DNA of 64,000 nucleotides from Collinsella aerofaciens. Lineage in GTDB: Bacteria; Actinomycetota; Coriobacteriia; Coriobacteriales; Coriobacteriaceae. The position numbers and the translations under genes are program-made. The stretch is from the NCBI RefSeq assembly GCF_902364945.1, contig NZ_CABJFS010000004.1:124001-188000 (forward strand), written 5' to 3'. Position 1 is the stretch's first letter. Each line of letters opens with the position of its first letter. A model generated the notes under the pieces. That model saw only the letters and a list, made by a program, of their open reading frames with translations. It was not told where the DNA came from and ran no database searches. Of the stretch, positions 16,226 to 25,397 are shown in pieces.

Positions 16226-17002
16226 ATGAGGATCGATTCACGAAAACCGAAAGCCGCTGCCCTTTCCGCCGCTCTGACCGTGGCACTTTTGGCAGGCGCC
16301 GGCGCAACTGATGCCCACGCGGCAACACTGTCCGATACGGTTGGATCTACGCCGTCCGAGGCGACGCTGGTACAGCCCGTTGATTATCGCGGCGATGGTT
16401 ATGGTTCCATGCAGGAGTGGAACGCCTCGATGGAGGCCAAGCGCGATTCCCTTGAGATGCGCGCTCAGATCATTATGAATATGTATGGCGACTATGCTAC
16501 CGATGACGAGCGCGCTGTGCTGCAGGGTTGTATCGACGGTGCGGGTAGTCTGTTGACGATGGGGGAGGTCGACGCGAAGTCGACCGAGCTCGATGAGCTG
16601 CGCACTGCGCTTGAGAATGCCAAGCGCGAAGCGCTCGAGGCCGCCGCAGCCGAGGCGGAGGCTGCCGAGGCCGCCCAGGCTTCGTACTACAACGCCGGTT
16701 ACACTCCGCCCTACGCGTCTGCCGCGTCCTACGCGAACGGATCGGGCCTGACGCGCTCTGCGGGTGTCAATAACTACAACGGGCGCCGTGAGACCTATTA
16801 CAGCAGCAACGTGTTGTATCACCACCGCACGGGCGAATGGACGCAGGATTCTGAGGGCTTCTGGCGCGATTCCGACGGCTATTACGTTGTTGCCGCGGGC
16901 GATATGGCCCAGGGCTCGACCTTTACGGGCTCCAAGGGTGATTGCAAGGTCTATGACTCCGGCTGCGCCGCCGGAACCACCGACTACTACACTGGCTGGT
17001 AA
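16226..17002 (+). CDS. Secreted coiled-coil protein with a Cys-containing C-terminal domain
   Basis: An exported protein of 258 residues, function unknown. Signal peptide: basic start, hydrophobic AALSAALTVALLAGAGA, likely cut after DAHA near residue 34. Residues about 60-160 are a charged, Ala/Glu-rich helix (probable coiled coil, ending in a run of AEAEAAEAAQ). A Tyr/Gly/Ser-rich linker follows, then a compact C-terminal domain (WTQDSEGFWRDSDGYYVV, GDCKVYDSGC) with two cysteines that may form a disulfide. This end domain resembles one I associate with cell-wall proteins of Coriobacteriia. The frame is open upstream to 15992, but the signal peptide and GGAGG fix the start at 16226. Confidence 0.75.
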   Translation: MRIDSRKPKAAALSAALTVALLAGAGATDAHAATLSDTVGSTPSEATLVQPVDYRGDGYGSMQEWNASMEAKRDSLEMRAQIIMNMYGDYATDDERAVLQGCIDGAGSLLTMGEVDAKSTELDELRTALENAKREALEAAAAEAEAAEAAQASYYNAGYTPPYASAASYANGSGLTRSAGVNNYNGRRETYYSSNVLYHHRTGEWTQDSEGFWRDSDGYYVVAAGDMAQGSTFTGSKGDCKVYDSGCAAGTTDYYTGW

Positions 17003-17189
17003 TCTGCCATAAGCCAATAGGACATGACGGGCGGGCGTCTTTACCGAGCCTTTGGGCAACGTAAGGGCGTTCGTTTTTTGTGCGTGCTTGAGTTAACAGA
17101 GCGCTTACCGTGGCAGTACGCCGCGCATATGGGCGCGGGGCACACTAGTTCATGAGAAATAAGGTCTTTCTCTTGGAGGAAGTGGTCTT

Positions 17190-17396
17190 GTGAACGCTCG
17201 AGATATCGCCGTTGCCGTCGTCGCATTGGTGCTTGGTTGCCTTGGTCCTACGGCCGCGCTCATTGCGGGCGTGCAGGGGTCATGCGGGGCTGCTCCAATC
17301 GTGGTCGGCGCGCTGATTGCGGCCGCGCTGCTGGGAAGTGCGGGTGTAGTCCTTTGTCGCGACGATGAGGGCCAGGCCTCGGAGTCGCAGCTCTAA
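17190..17396 (+). CDS. Small membrane protein
   Basis: A 68-residue protein with two hydrophobic segments (about 7-27 and 35-55) and a short acidic tail, CRDDEGQASESQL. GTG start, with GGAGGA 9 bases upstream. No family recognised. Confidence 0.6.
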   Translation: MNARDIAVAVVALVLGCLGPTAALIAGVQGSCGAAPIVVGALIAAALLGSAGVVLCRDDEGQASESQL

Positions 17397-17433
17397 CCGT
17401 CGGGACATCGACTACTGGTTATAGATGAAGATG

Positions 17434-17470
17434 AAAGCCGCCGTAAGGGGAGTGCCCTTGCGGCGGCTTT
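17434..17470. terminator. Bidirectional terminator
   Basis: AAAGCCGCCG (17434-17443) pairs with CGGCGGCTTT (17461-17470), with AAGGG/CCCTT inside. The A and T ends serve both the small-membrane-protein gene and the convergent panE. Confidence 0.8.
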
Positions 17471-17503
17471 GCTGTTGAGTCTGTTGACGTGGTGAGTCGG
17501 GCG

Positions 17504-18418
17504 CTACCAGCTTGCCTCGATATCGCGAATGCGCTGATAGAGCCATTCGTTCTGCGGTGCCTGGATATCGTGCTTGGCCGCCAGACGGCAGATGGTGCCG
17601 GCGAACTCCTCGACCTCGGTTTTGCGCCGCGCGACGCGGTCTTGCGCCATCGAGGGCATGCCGGCGGGATCGATTCCTTCGATGAGGTGCACCATCTGCG
17701 TCAGGTCTGCCTCGGTCAGCTCAACGCCCTCGGCGTTGGCGACCGCAAGCGTTTCGCGCATGGCGGAAACAAGGCAGCGACGCTGCTCGGAGCCCGGCTC
17801 CGTGGCACTTCCGTACGTGCCGCCGTAGGCCATGCAGGTCTGGTTGATGCCGTCGTTGAGCATGAGTTTGGCCCACATGCGGTGCGCAATGTCGCTCTCG
17901 ACGGTGTGTGCGATGCCGCAGCGCGTGTAGAGCTCGTCGATTGCGGTGATGGCTGCGGGATCCGTACCGGCCGCCGCGCCAAAGCGGATTTCGCCCGTGT
18001 TGGTAAAGGTGAGCTCTCCGTTGAGAAACACAGCGTCCATGCCCTGGCAAATACCAAGAACGGTATGCTCCCAGCCAAAGCGCTCGGCAATCTTTTGCTC
18101 GCTCGTGATGCCGTTGCACAGCGAGGCGATGAGCGTATTGGGTCCCACGACGCGCTCCATAGTCTTGAGTGCTTGGTCGAGACCGGTGGTCTTGACCGTC
18201 AGGATGACCAGATCGGCGGGCGTTGCCTTGCTGGCGCGGACGGACTTGAGCGCACAGGGCTTGCCGTTGACGGTGAGCGCATCGTTTGCGTGACGCTCAA
18301 AACGGGCGTCATCCATAACGTATTCGACGGCGTCATTGCCGAGGGCCTTGGCAATCATGCTGCCGTAGAGCAGGCCGACGCCGCCCTTGCCGATAAAGGC
18401 GATCTTGTTGATCTGCAT
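17504..18418 (-). CDS. panE: 2-dehydropantoate 2-reductase (ketopantoate reductase)
   Basis: Reduces ketopantoate to pantoate with NADPH on the way to coenzyme A. The protein has 304 residues. The nucleotide-binding loop is IAFIGKGGVGLLYG at the N-terminus, and the catalytic lysine lies in HRMWAKLMLNDGINQ. The start at 18418 (MQINKIAFIG) is 8 bases after GGGAGA. PanE-like reductases for other 2-keto acids exist, and no other pan gene is nearby, so the substrate is likely but not certain. Confidence 0.85.
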   Translation of the reverse strand: MQINKIAFIGKGGVGLLYGSMIAKALGNDAVEYVMDDARFERHANDALTVNGKPCALKSVRASKATPADLVILTVKTTGLDQALKTMERVVGPNTLIASLCNGITSEQKIAERFGWEHTVLGICQGMDAVFLNGELTFTNTGEIRFGAAAGTDPAAITAIDELYTRCGIAHTVESDIAHRMWAKLMLNDGINQTCMAYGGTYGSATEPGSEQRRCLVSAMRETLAVANAEGVELTEADLTQMVHLIEGIDPAGMPSMAQDRVARRKTEVEEFAGTICRLAAKHDIQAPQNEWLYQRIRDIEASW

Positions 18419-18432
18419 GCGAATCATCTCCC

Positions 18433-18463
18433 CATATAAAAGGCGCCCGCGTAAGGGGCGCCT
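18433..18463 (-). terminator. Terminator-like hairpin just upstream of panE
   Basis: On the minus strand AGGCGCCC pairs with GGGCGCCT and is followed by TTTTAT, a normal intrinsic terminator shape. It sits about 15 bases before the panE ribosome site. With no minus-strand gene upstream it would act on panE's own leader, either as an attenuator or to insulate the gene from antisense transcription. Confidence 0.5.
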
Positions 18464-18679
18464 GATGGATTGTATGCTGCCGGACCATGCTGCGTGCACC
18501 GGATGGCCGTATTTGTTTGTTGCTCCTTTCATCGGGCTTTTTGCTGATGTTAAAGCGGTGCCGTGACAGCTCGATTTCTGCTGCGTTACGATACGTTCTC
18601 GATTGCGATTCCACGATGTTTCGGCCGCGTGACCATTGTGTTTCGTCTTGCCGGGGCGCTGATGGCGAAAGGAGGGGCC

Positions 18680-19867
18680 GTGCAATACCGCGTTGACCCC
18701 AAAAGTGGTAACCGAATATCTGCTCTGGGTCTGGGCTGCATGAGATTTCCCGGTGCGCCGGGACACCCCGATGCGAAGACGGCCGATGCCATCATTTCCC
18801 GTGCGGTGGAACAGGGGATTAATTATCTGGATACTGCGTATCTTTATCCCGGTAACGAGGTGTGCGTGGGCGCCTCACTTGAGCGCTTGGGGCTGCGTGA
18901 CCGGGTGTTGCTGGCGACTAAGTTGCCGCACGCTTCGTGCAAATGTGCGGAGGATTTCGACCGCTTTTTTGACGAGCAGCTGCACCGTTTGCGGACCGAC
19001 CATATCGACTACTACCTTATGCACAACATCACCTCGCCCGCCCAGTGGGAGCGCGTGGTGGCGTTGGGCATCGAGGACTGGATTGCGCACCAAAAGGCTG
19101 CGGGGCGTATTCGCCAGATAGGTTTTTCGTATCACGGCAGTGCGGCGGACTTCCTGACGATGCTCGACGCGTATGACTGGGATTTTTGCCAGATCCAGTA
19201 CAACTACGCTGGAGAGCGCTACCAAGCGGGAACGGCGGGACTCATGGCGGCTGCGGAGCGCGGGCTCGCGGTGTTTGTGATGGAGCCGCTGCTGGGCGGG
19301 CGTTTAGCGGGCAAGCTGCCGCCGCGGGCCCGCGCTGTGCTCGATGGCGCCCCTGACCCGCATTTGCGCACTCCTGCCGCCTGGGGCCTTTCGTGGGTGT
19401 GGAACCATCCTCAAGTCACGATGCTGCTTTCGGGCATGACCGATACCGCGCAGGTGGACGAGAACGCGGCATTGGCGGATCGCGCACTGCCGAATTCGAT
19501 GACGACAGAGCAGTTCGATACCATCGCGCGTGTGCTGGGAGAGTTTGAGAAATCGAATCGCGTGCCCTGTACGGGCTGCGGCTACTGCATGCCGTGTCCC
19601 AAAGGCATCAATATCCCTGGGTGTTTCGCCGCCTACAACGCAAGCTATGCGCACAGCTGGTTTACGGGCCTGTCGCAGTATTTTACGGCGAGCGCGGTGC
19701 GGACGAGTGAGCCCAAGTTGGTGAGCAATTGCGTCAAATGCGGCAAATGCGCACGTCACTGCCCGCAGCACATCGATATTCCTGAGCGTCTCGACGATGT
19801 GCGCCGACGTTTCCAGCCTGGCCCCGTAACGGCCGCGCTTAAAGCCTTTTGCAAAACGCGTTCCTGA
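18680..19867 (+). CDS. Aldo/keto reductase with two C-terminal [4Fe-4S] clusters
   Basis: A fused protein of about 395 residues. Residues 1-280 form an aldo/keto reductase barrel: LGLGCMRFPG, YLDTAYLYPGNE (catalytic Asp/Tyr), KLPHASCK and DYYLMHN with the active-site His. The C-terminal 110 residues carry CTGCGYCMPCPKGINIP and CVKCGKCARHCPQHIDIP, two ferredoxin-like cluster motifs. Such proteins are common in gut anaerobes and probably exchange electrons between a carbonyl/alcohol substrate and ferredoxin; the substrate is unknown. The start is GTG 18680, behind AAAGGAGG. ATG 18662 is the alternative. Confidence 0.88.
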   Translation: MQYRVDPKSGNRISALGLGCMRFPGAPGHPDAKTADAIISRAVEQGINYLDTAYLYPGNEVCVGASLERLGLRDRVLLATKLPHASCKCAEDFDRFFDEQLHRLRTDHIDYYLMHNITSPAQWERVVALGIEDWIAHQKAAGRIRQIGFSYHGSAADFLTMLDAYDWDFCQIQYNYAGERYQAGTAGLMAAAERGLAVFVMEPLLGGRLAGKLPPRARAVLDGAPDPHLRTPAAWGLSWVWNHPQVTMLLSGMTDTAQVDENAALADRALPNSMTTEQFDTIARVLGEFEKSNRVPCTGCGYCMPCPKGINIPGCFAAYNASYAHSWFTGLSQYFTASAVRTSEPKLVSNCVKCGKCARHCPQHIDIPERLDDVRRRFQPGPVTAALKAFCKTRS

Positions 19868-19880
19868 TGCCCCTTTTATA

Positions 19881-19947
19881 AGTTGCGGTGGAATAGTTCC
19901 TGTTTGCGGCAGAATAGGGCATCGACAGGAACTATTTCACCGCAACT
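19881..19947. repeat. 22-bp inverted repeat between the reductase and nfo
   Basis: Positions 19881-19902 and 19926-19947 are reverse complements except one G-T position, around a 23-base centre. The left arm and centre also form a direct repeat: TGCGGTGGAATAG and TGCGGCAGAATAG. No T-tract follows, so it is a weak terminator at best. It could be a palindromic repeat element or an operator. Confidence 0.65.
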
Positions 19948-19965
19948 GATGAGGGGGAGCTGGAG

Positions 19966-20832
19966 ATGCTGACGATTGGGTGTCATCTTTCGACGACGAA
20001 GGGCTATCGGGCGATGGGGGAGACGGCGCTATCCATTGGCGCCAACACCTTTGCATTCTTCACGCGCAACCCGCGCGGCGGCAAGGCGAAAGATCTTGAC
20101 ATGGATGACGTGGCGGCCCTGCGCGAGCTTATGGAGAAAAACGACTTTGGCCTGCTTGTGGCTCATGCCCCCTATACCTACAACCCCTGTTCTGCCAAAG
20201 AGCGGGCACGCGAGTTTGCCTTGGAGGCAATGGCCGAGGACTTGCAGCGTCTGGAAGCGCTGCCCGGCAACTACTACAACTTCCACCCCGGCGCGCATGT
20301 GGGGCAGGGGACTGATGCTGGCATTCAGATGATCGTCGACACCTTGTGTCAGGTGATGTTTGAGGGGCAGCAGACGACGGTGCTGCTCGAGACCATGGCG
20401 GGAAAGGGTACCGAGGTGGGCCGTAGCTTTGAAGAGCTGGCGCGCATTATCGAGGGTGCTGCCGCCAGGCGTCCAGAGCTATCGGACAAGCTGGGCGTGT
20501 GTCTGGACACCTGCCATGTGAGCGATGCCGGCTACGACATCATCCATGATCTGGACGGCGTACTCGACGAGTTCGACCGCGTGGTGGGTATCGATCGCTT
20601 GCATGCCGTACACATCAACGATTCGAAGAACCCTTGTGGCGCCCATAAAGATCGTCACGAGTGCATCGGCAAGGGATACCTTGGCAGCGAGGAATTTGGT
20701 GGCGGTATGCAGGCTATGCAGAATATTGTATCGAATGGCCACTTGCGTTCGCTGCCGTTTATTTTGGAGACTCCGAACGAACTTACAGGTTATGCAGCTG
20801 AAATTAGACTATTAAGGTCATTGCAGCAGTAA
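19966..20832 (+). CDS. nfo: Endonuclease IV (AP endonuclease)
   Basis: Cuts DNA 5' to abasic sites in base-excision repair. The protein has 288 residues, a TIM barrel with three metal ions. Ligand segments are [72 protein letters not shown] and FILETP, all at their usual spacing. GGGGGAGCTGGAG precedes the ATG. Confidence 0.95.
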   Translation: MLTIGCHLSTTKGYRAMGETALSIGANTFAFFTRNPRGGKAKDLDMDDVAALRELMEKNDFGLLVAHAPYTYNPCSAKERAREFALEAMAEDLQRLEALPGNYYNFHPGAHVGQGTDAGIQMIVDTLCQVMFEGQQTTVLLETMAGKGTEVGRSFEELARIIEGAAARRPELSDKLGVCLDTCHVSDAGYDIIHDLDGVLDEFDRVVGIDRLHAVHINDSKNPCGAHKDRHECIGKGYLGSEEFGGGMQAMQNIVSNGHLRSLPFILETPNELTGYAAEIRLLRSLQQ

Positions 20833-20893
20833 TGACTGTCACAAAGTAGAGTATTCCATTCACGTTATGGGTTTGTTTCAATCAGTTTTCTCA

Positions 20894-20922
20894 TTGCAGA
20901 TTCGTAATTCCGGGTGCATAAT
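20894..20922 (+). promoter_or_regulatory. Promoter of the amino-acid ABC transporter operon
   Basis: TTGCAG and CATAAT, 17 bp apart, 57 bases ahead of the binding-protein start codon. Confidence 0.65.
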
Positions 20923-20979
20923 AGCCAACAGTTTTTGCAGACCTCTGAATCAAACGAGGTCACCGGAAGGAGACTGATT

Positions 20980-21840
20980 ATGAAGCTGAAGAAGCTTGGC
21001 GCATTTGCCGCCACGGGTGCTATGGCACTCGCCCTTGCTCTGACGGGCTGCGGTTCGTCCAACGCCACCTCTGGTTCTGATGCCGGTTCCAGCAGCTCTG
21101 ACGACGCTAAGGTCGAGAAGGTCGACGGCTCCAAGGAGTACGCGCTCGTCAAGGACGGCACGCTGACCGTCGGCACCTCTGCCGAGTACGCGCCGTTTGA
21201 GTACAAGGATGACAACGGCGACTACCAGGGCTTTGACCTTGAGCTCATCAAGGCTATCGGTGACAAGCTGGGTCTGGATGTCGAGTACGTCAACAATGAC
21301 TTTGACACGCTGGTTCCGGGCGTCGCTTCGGGCGCCAAGTATGACGTTTCCATCGCGGCTATCACCGACACGCCCGAGCGTGAGAAGGAAGTCACTTTCT
21401 CTGATTCCTACTACATGGACGATCAGGCTATCGTGACCAAGGTCGATAACACCGACATCACGGCCGACAACTACAGCGAGAAGCTCAACAACGCCGACGC
21501 TACCATCATCGTCCAGTCTGGCTCGACCGCCGAGGCCTTTGCCCAGGAGAACTTCCCCAAGGCCAAGATCGTCCCCTACAAGGACGCCACCGAGTGCTTC
21601 AGCGCCCTGCAGTCCGATAAGGGCGACGCCGTAGTCACCAACCGCTCCGTTGCGAGCCAGCTGACCGCCGAGCAGTTCAACACCTGCCAGACCATCAAGC
21701 AGATCAGCACCGGCGAGGAGTACGCCATCGCCATCAACCAGGGCAACACCAAGCTCAAGGACGACATCAACCAGGCTATCAAGGACCTGACCGACGACGG
21801 TACCGTCGACGCCCTCATGGCTAAGTACAATATCAAGTAA
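20980..21840 (+). CDS. Polar amino-acid ABC transporter, substrate-binding lipoprotein
   Basis: A solute-binding protein of family 3, 286 residues, anchored outside the membrane by a lipid: signal peptide MKLKKLGAFAATGAMALALA with lipobox LTGC (Cys at about residue 23), then a Ser/Asp-rich linker. The ligand domain begins at GTLTVGTSAEYAPFEY and continues with GFDLELIKAIGDKLG, features of the Gln/His/Arg/cystine group. Which amino acid is bound is not clear. The permease and ATPase follow on the same strand; a hairpin in between likely lowers read-through so that the binding protein is made in excess. Confidence 0.93.
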   Translation: MKLKKLGAFAATGAMALALALTGCGSSNATSGSDAGSSSSDDAKVEKVDGSKEYALVKDGTLTVGTSAEYAPFEYKDDNGDYQGFDLELIKAIGDKLGLDVEYVNNDFDTLVPGVASGAKYDVSIAAITDTPEREKEVTFSDSYYMDDQAIVTKVDNTDITADNYSEKLNNADATIIVQSGSTAEAFAQENFPKAKIVPYKDATECFSALQSDKGDAVVTNRSVASQLTAEQFNTCQTIKQISTGEEYAIAINQGNTKLKDDINQAIKDLTDDGTVDALMAKYNIK

Positions 21841-21862
21841 AATAACTACTTGATTGCGCGCG

Positions 21863-21893
21863 GGCCCTTTCCGTTTTGGCGGAAAGGGCCTTT
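21863..21893 (+). terminator. Hairpin between binding protein and permease genes
   Basis: GGCCCTTTCCG/CGGAAAGGGCC around TTTTGG, then TTTG. A leaky terminator or mRNA-stabilising hairpin, as commonly found after binding-protein genes. Confidence 0.75.
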
Positions 21894-21958
21894 GCGCTTC
21901 TCTTGACGGAGAGCGTTTCCGTCTCGTTTTGCCGGCAACTTCTACGATAGGAGCCACC

Positions 21959-23320
21959 TTGTCTCGACTGAACAAAGGGGCCGCGGAGCAGCGTTTTCCA
22001 CTGCCCTCGATGCTCCAAAAGCTGGCCTGTGCCCTGGCTGTGGCGCTCGCCCTGGTATGCGCGGGGGCCTGCGTGCCCACGACCGCCCAGGCGCTTGAGA
22101 CCGCAAAGATTACCGCCCGACCCAATACCGGTTCGGGTAGCGATGTGGTCGGCGGCACCGAGACGCGCATCACTTGGGAAGTTCAGGCCGATGCCGACGA
22201 GGAGCTGAGCGGTCTTTCGCTGACGTTTGTCGACGGCACGACGTTTGGTACCGATGACACGCGATTGACGATGCTCTCGGGCGAGGACCTCATGGATCGT
22301 ACGCCCATGAAGCCCACGTGCAAGGCTGACGGCCAGACGCTCAAGATTGACTTTGGCGAGACGGCGCCTGCCGGCGGCTATTTCCGCGTCGAGGTTTACG
22401 GTGTGACGTTTCCCGTCGAGGGCGGCGATGAGGCCTTTAGCGGCACCTATACGCTCGCCGACGGTTCGACCAAGAAGATCTCCAAGATTCCGTCGGTGGA
22501 GATCAAGGGCGTGACGGCCTTCGATAACTTCCTGACCGACCTTAAGGAGCAGCCGTGGGTCGAGGCGTGGAACTCCAATATGTTCCTGCGCCTGTTCCTG
22601 AACCCGGTCATTTTGGTCCAGAGCCTGCCGATCGTCTTCAAGGGCTTCCTTATGTCGCTTTCGATCGTGCTCGTGGCGTTTCCGCTGGCAATTCCCTTTG
22701 GCTTTGCCCTGTCGCTTATGCGCATCTCCAAGTCGCGCATCCTGCGCTGCCTCGCCGGCATCTACGTGAATATCATTCGCGGTACGCCGGCGTTCCTGCA
22801 GATCTATATCGCGTTCTTCGGTCTGCCGTTGGCCGGCGTCAAGGTGGACGACTATGTTTTGGGCGTTATCGTCATGGCCATGAACTCGTCTGCGTACCTG
22901 TGCGAGATCTTCCGTGCCGGTATTCAATCGATTCCCAAGGGCCAAAACGAGGCTGCTCGCTCTCTGGGCATGAATGCCTTCCAGACGCTGCTCTACGTTA
23001 TGATTCCGCAGACGTTCCGCAATGTTTTGCCTACGCTGACCAGCGAGTTTATCTTGCTTTACAAGGATACGTCGCTGCTTGCCGCCGTGGGTGTGGTCGA
23101 AATCGTCATGAACGCCCGTACCATCGTGGCCACGACGGGCTCCATTACACCGTACGTGGTTGCCGCCCTGTTCTATCTGGTCATCACCCTGCCGCTCGCT
23201 CGCTTGGTGAGCGGTCTTGAGGCGAGGCTTTTGGGTACGACCGAGACCAAGAAGAAGCGTCCCGCCAAGAGCGCCGGACAGGTTGTCGCGACGCCTGCCG
23301 ATCACATCGCCGGTCTGTAA
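21959..23320 (+). CDS. Amino-acid ABC permease with an N-terminal extracytoplasmic domain
   Basis: A protein of 453 residues. The C-terminal part (about 220-435) is a normal polar amino-acid permease: several membrane spans and the ATPase-contacting EAARSLGMNAFQTLLYVMIPQ loop (the EAA motif). The first 190 residues are unusual: a signal-like hydrophobic segment (ALAVALALVCAGACV) followed by about 150 residues rich in beta strands (TRITWEVQADADEEL...), placed outside the cell. Ordinary permeases have about 220 residues, so this is a fusion. Start TTG 21959, 5 bases after TAGGAG; the frame upstream runs through the hairpin and lacks a site. The outer domain may help dock the lipoprotein. Confidence 0.87.
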   Translation: MSRLNKGAAEQRFPLPSMLQKLACALAVALALVCAGACVPTTAQALETAKITARPNTGSGSDVVGGTETRITWEVQADADEELSGLSLTFVDGTTFGTDDTRLTMLSGEDLMDRTPMKPTCKADGQTLKIDFGETAPAGGYFRVEVYGVTFPVEGGDEAFSGTYTLADGSTKKISKIPSVEIKGVTAFDNFLTDLKEQPWVEAWNSNMFLRLFLNPVILVQSLPIVFKGFLMSLSIVLVAFPLAIPFGFALSLMRISKSRILRCLAGIYVNIIRGTPAFLQIYIAFFGLPLAGVKVDDYVLGVIVMAMNSSAYLCEIFRAGIQSIPKGQNEAARSLGMNAFQTLLYVMIPQTFRNVLPTLTSEFILLYKDTSLLAAVGVVEIVMNARTIVATTGSITPYVVAALFYLVITLPLARLVSGLEARLLGTTETKKKRPAKSAGQVVATPADHIAGL

Positions 23321-23332
23321 GGAGGTCCTATC

Positions 23333-24085
23333 ATGAGCGAAACCAATAACTCGAACGAGGTCGTCGTCAGCATTAAGAACCTCCAGAAGGCCTTTGGCGA
23401 TAACGTGGTCCTGCGCGATATCGATCTGGATGTGCATAAGGGCGAGGTCGTCGTAGTTCTGGGTCCTTCGGGCTCGGGCAAGTCGACGATGCTTCGCTGC
23501 ATCAATCGTCTGGAGCATCCTACGAGTGGTTCGATTGTCGTCGAGGGCGTGGATGTGTGCGCCAAGGGCGTTGACCTCAATAAGGTGCGTACGCACTTGG
23601 GCATGGTGTTTCAGCAGTTCAACCTGTTCCCGCACCTGTCGGTCAAAAAGAACGTCATGCTTGCGCAGCAAAAGGTGCTCAAGCGCAGCAAGGAAGAGGC
23701 CGAGAAGATCGCCGTCGAGGAGCTGACCAAGGTCGGTCTTGCCGAGCGTATCGACTTTATGCCGAGCCAGCTCTCGGGCGGCCAGCAGCAGCGCGTTGCC
23801 ATCGCCCGCGCCCTGTCGATGAACCCTCACGTTATGCTCTTTGACGAGGCCACGTCGGCGCTCGATCCCGAGCTGGTTCGCGACGTTCTGGGTGTCATGC
23901 GCGACCTGGCACGCGATGGCATGACCATGATCGTCGTGACGCACGAGATGGGCTTTGCCCGCGACGTCGCCGACCGCGTCGTCTTTATGGACGGCGGCGT
24001 CATTGTGGAAGAGGGTACGCCGAGCGAGGTCTTCGACCACCCCAAGAGCGAGCGCACCAAGGCGTTCTTGGGCAATATCTCGTAG
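23333..24085 (+). CDS. Amino-acid ABC transporter ATPase (GlnQ-like)
   Basis: A cytoplasmic ATPase of 250 residues. Walker [16 protein letters not shown]-loop [12 protein letters not shown], signature [16 protein letters not shown], Walker [15 protein letters not shown] and H-loop VTHEMGFA are all intact. It starts 12 bases after the permease stop, behind GGAGG. Confidence 0.95.
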   Translation: MSETNNSNEVVVSIKNLQKAFGDNVVLRDIDLDVHKGEVVVVLGPSGSGKSTMLRCINRLEHPTSGSIVVEGVDVCAKGVDLNKVRTHLGMVFQQFNLFPHLSVKKNVMLAQQKVLKRSKEEAEKIAVEELTKVGLAERIDFMPSQLSGGQQQRVAIARALSMNPHVMLFDEATSALDPELVRDVLGVMRDLARDGMTMIVVTHEMGFARDVADRVVFMDGGVIVEEGTPSEVFDHPKSERTKAFLGNIS

Positions 24086-24108
24086 CCGGTTGATGTAACT
24101 GCCGTTAT

Positions 24109-24150
24109 AAAAGAGCGGGGGCTGGACTTGAACTGCACCCCCGCTCTTTT
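24109..24150. terminator. Bidirectional terminator
   Basis: AAAAGAGCGGGGG(C) pairs with CCCCCGCTCTTTT around a 15-base loop. Serves the ABC operon and the convergent flavodoxin gene. Confidence 0.88.
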
Positions 24151-24202
24151 GTAGGGATAAGGATGCGCTTTGATGCAGACTCTTTTGGAGGTCCTGGGTT
24201 CG

Positions 24203-24622
24203 TTACGCGAGCTCGGCTCCGAGGGCCTTGCAAGCGGTCTCGCCCTCATCGTCGGGCGCATCGTAGCAAATGACGGAATCGACGACATTGACGCCCGCCT
24301 CGTCGGCATCGGCCTTCCAGTTGTCCATCCACTCGCCCTCGGCCCACGAATAAGAGCCAAAGAGGACGACCTTCTTATCGCCGAGGGTCTCCTTGACCTC
24401 GTCCCACATAGGCTGGAACTCGTCATACTCAAGCTCCTCGGAACCCATGGCGGGGCAGCCGAAGGCAATGGCGTCATAGTTGGCGGCCTTGTCTGCGGAG
24501 AAGTCGGCGCAGGAGATGACCTCTGCCTCGGCGCCGGCACCGGTTGCACCCTCGGCAACGAAGTTTGCCATGGCCTCGGTGTTGCCTGTACCGCTCCAGT
24601 AGACGACGGCGATCTTGCTCAT
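24203..24622 (-). CDS. Flavodoxin
   Basis: An FMN electron carrier of 139 residues, short-chain type. The phosphate-binding loop is YWSGTGNTEAMA, and FGSYSWAEGEWMD is the second FMN loop with its aromatic residue. Strongly acidic, as usual. Flavodoxins often replace ferredoxin when iron is scarce; the upstream neighbour is a DUF3793 protein, and a possible DtxR-type box lies ahead of that gene. AAAGGAAG precedes the ATG. Confidence 0.95.
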   Translation of the reverse strand: MSKIAVVYWSGTGNTEAMANFVAEGATGAGAEAEVISCADFSADKAANYDAIAFGCPAMGSEELEYDEFQPMWDEVKETLGDKKVVLFGSYSWAEGEWMDNWKADADEAGVNVVDSVICYDAPDDEGETACKALGAELA

Positions 24623-24668
24623 ATGTCTTCCTTTCGGTTGTGCGGCGTGCGGCCGCGTTTTGTATGCT

Positions 24669-25373
24669 CTATCGGGTTGCCTGGACAAGTTGTCCCAGAG
24701 TGCAGCCCTGTTGATAGATGTAGGTAAGGTATTGCGTGCATGTGCGATAGGAATCGAAGGTCGTGAGCGCCTGCTCAACGTTTGTGTATACCTTCCATGC
24801 GCCAAAGACCTTATAGTTTTCGCCGTGCTGGACGATAAACTGATGGACATCTTCGTAGGGATAGCCCAAAAAATAGCCAATTTCGTGGGGGAACTCGCAC
24901 GTGCGGCCCGTATCACAGTGCCTATTTCGCGCGAGTGCGCAGACGCTGCCGTCATAGGCACTTTCTGCGGCATTGCTGCTTGCCAGCGTGATGCGCGCGG
25001 CGAGATGCACCAAGGATGCGGGCAGGTTGTGGACATCGTAACCTTCGGTGACAAGCGCCGTCATGGCGCGGGGGTCGGAGAGGTATTGCATAAGGTCCGC
25101 AGGGCGGTACACATAGATGAGCGCTCCGCAGGGGCGCCAGACCAAAACGCTCATATGGATCCCGAGTGGCTGAAGCTCGCGGTTGCATTGGGCTATGACG
25201 GCGAGCAGGCGAGAGCGTCGCTCTTCGATATGGGCGGCGCCGGGTTTTCCGTTTTGGTTGGCGTAAACGCCGGGATAGGTAAAGAGTGAAGCCGGCTTGA
25301 TACCTGCGAGCGTAGGGGAGCAGTTGCGCACGACAGCCGTTTGGTATGTTGGGATGTCAATGGTTCGAGTCAC
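24669..25373 (-). CDS. DUF3793 family protein
   Basis: A protein of 234 residues. The marker segment CEFPHEIGYFLGYPYEDVHQFI (about 165-187) identifies DUF3793, a family of unknown function that commonly sits beside flavodoxin, heavy-metal-associated and ferrous-iron transport genes in anaerobes. Several cysteines are present, but I see no known catalytic motif. Start GTG 25373, behind AAAGGGG. Flavodoxin follows 46 bases downstream, probably in the same transcript. Confidence 0.82.
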   Translation of the reverse strand: MTRTIDIPTYQTAVVRNCSPTLAGIKPASLFTYPGVYANQNGKPGAAHIEERRSRLLAVIAQCNRELQPLGIHMSVLVWRPCGALIYVYRPADLMQYLSDPRAMTALVTEGYDVHNLPASLVHLAARITLASSNAAESAYDGSVCALARNRHCDTGRTCEFPHEIGYFLGYPYEDVHQFIVQHGENYKVFGAWKVYTNVEQALTTFDSYRTCTQYLTYIYQQGCTLGQLVQATR

Positions 25374-25397
25374 GTTGCCCCTTTCGAGCCCTCACTT

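Noticed and set aside
21833-24040. A 735-codon open frame on the minus strand over the ABC permease and ATPase genes
   Set aside because: It lies opposite two certain genes, has low-complexity His/Arg/Leu-rich sequence and no ribosome site. Long antisense frames arise easily from C/G-ending codons in GC-rich DNA.
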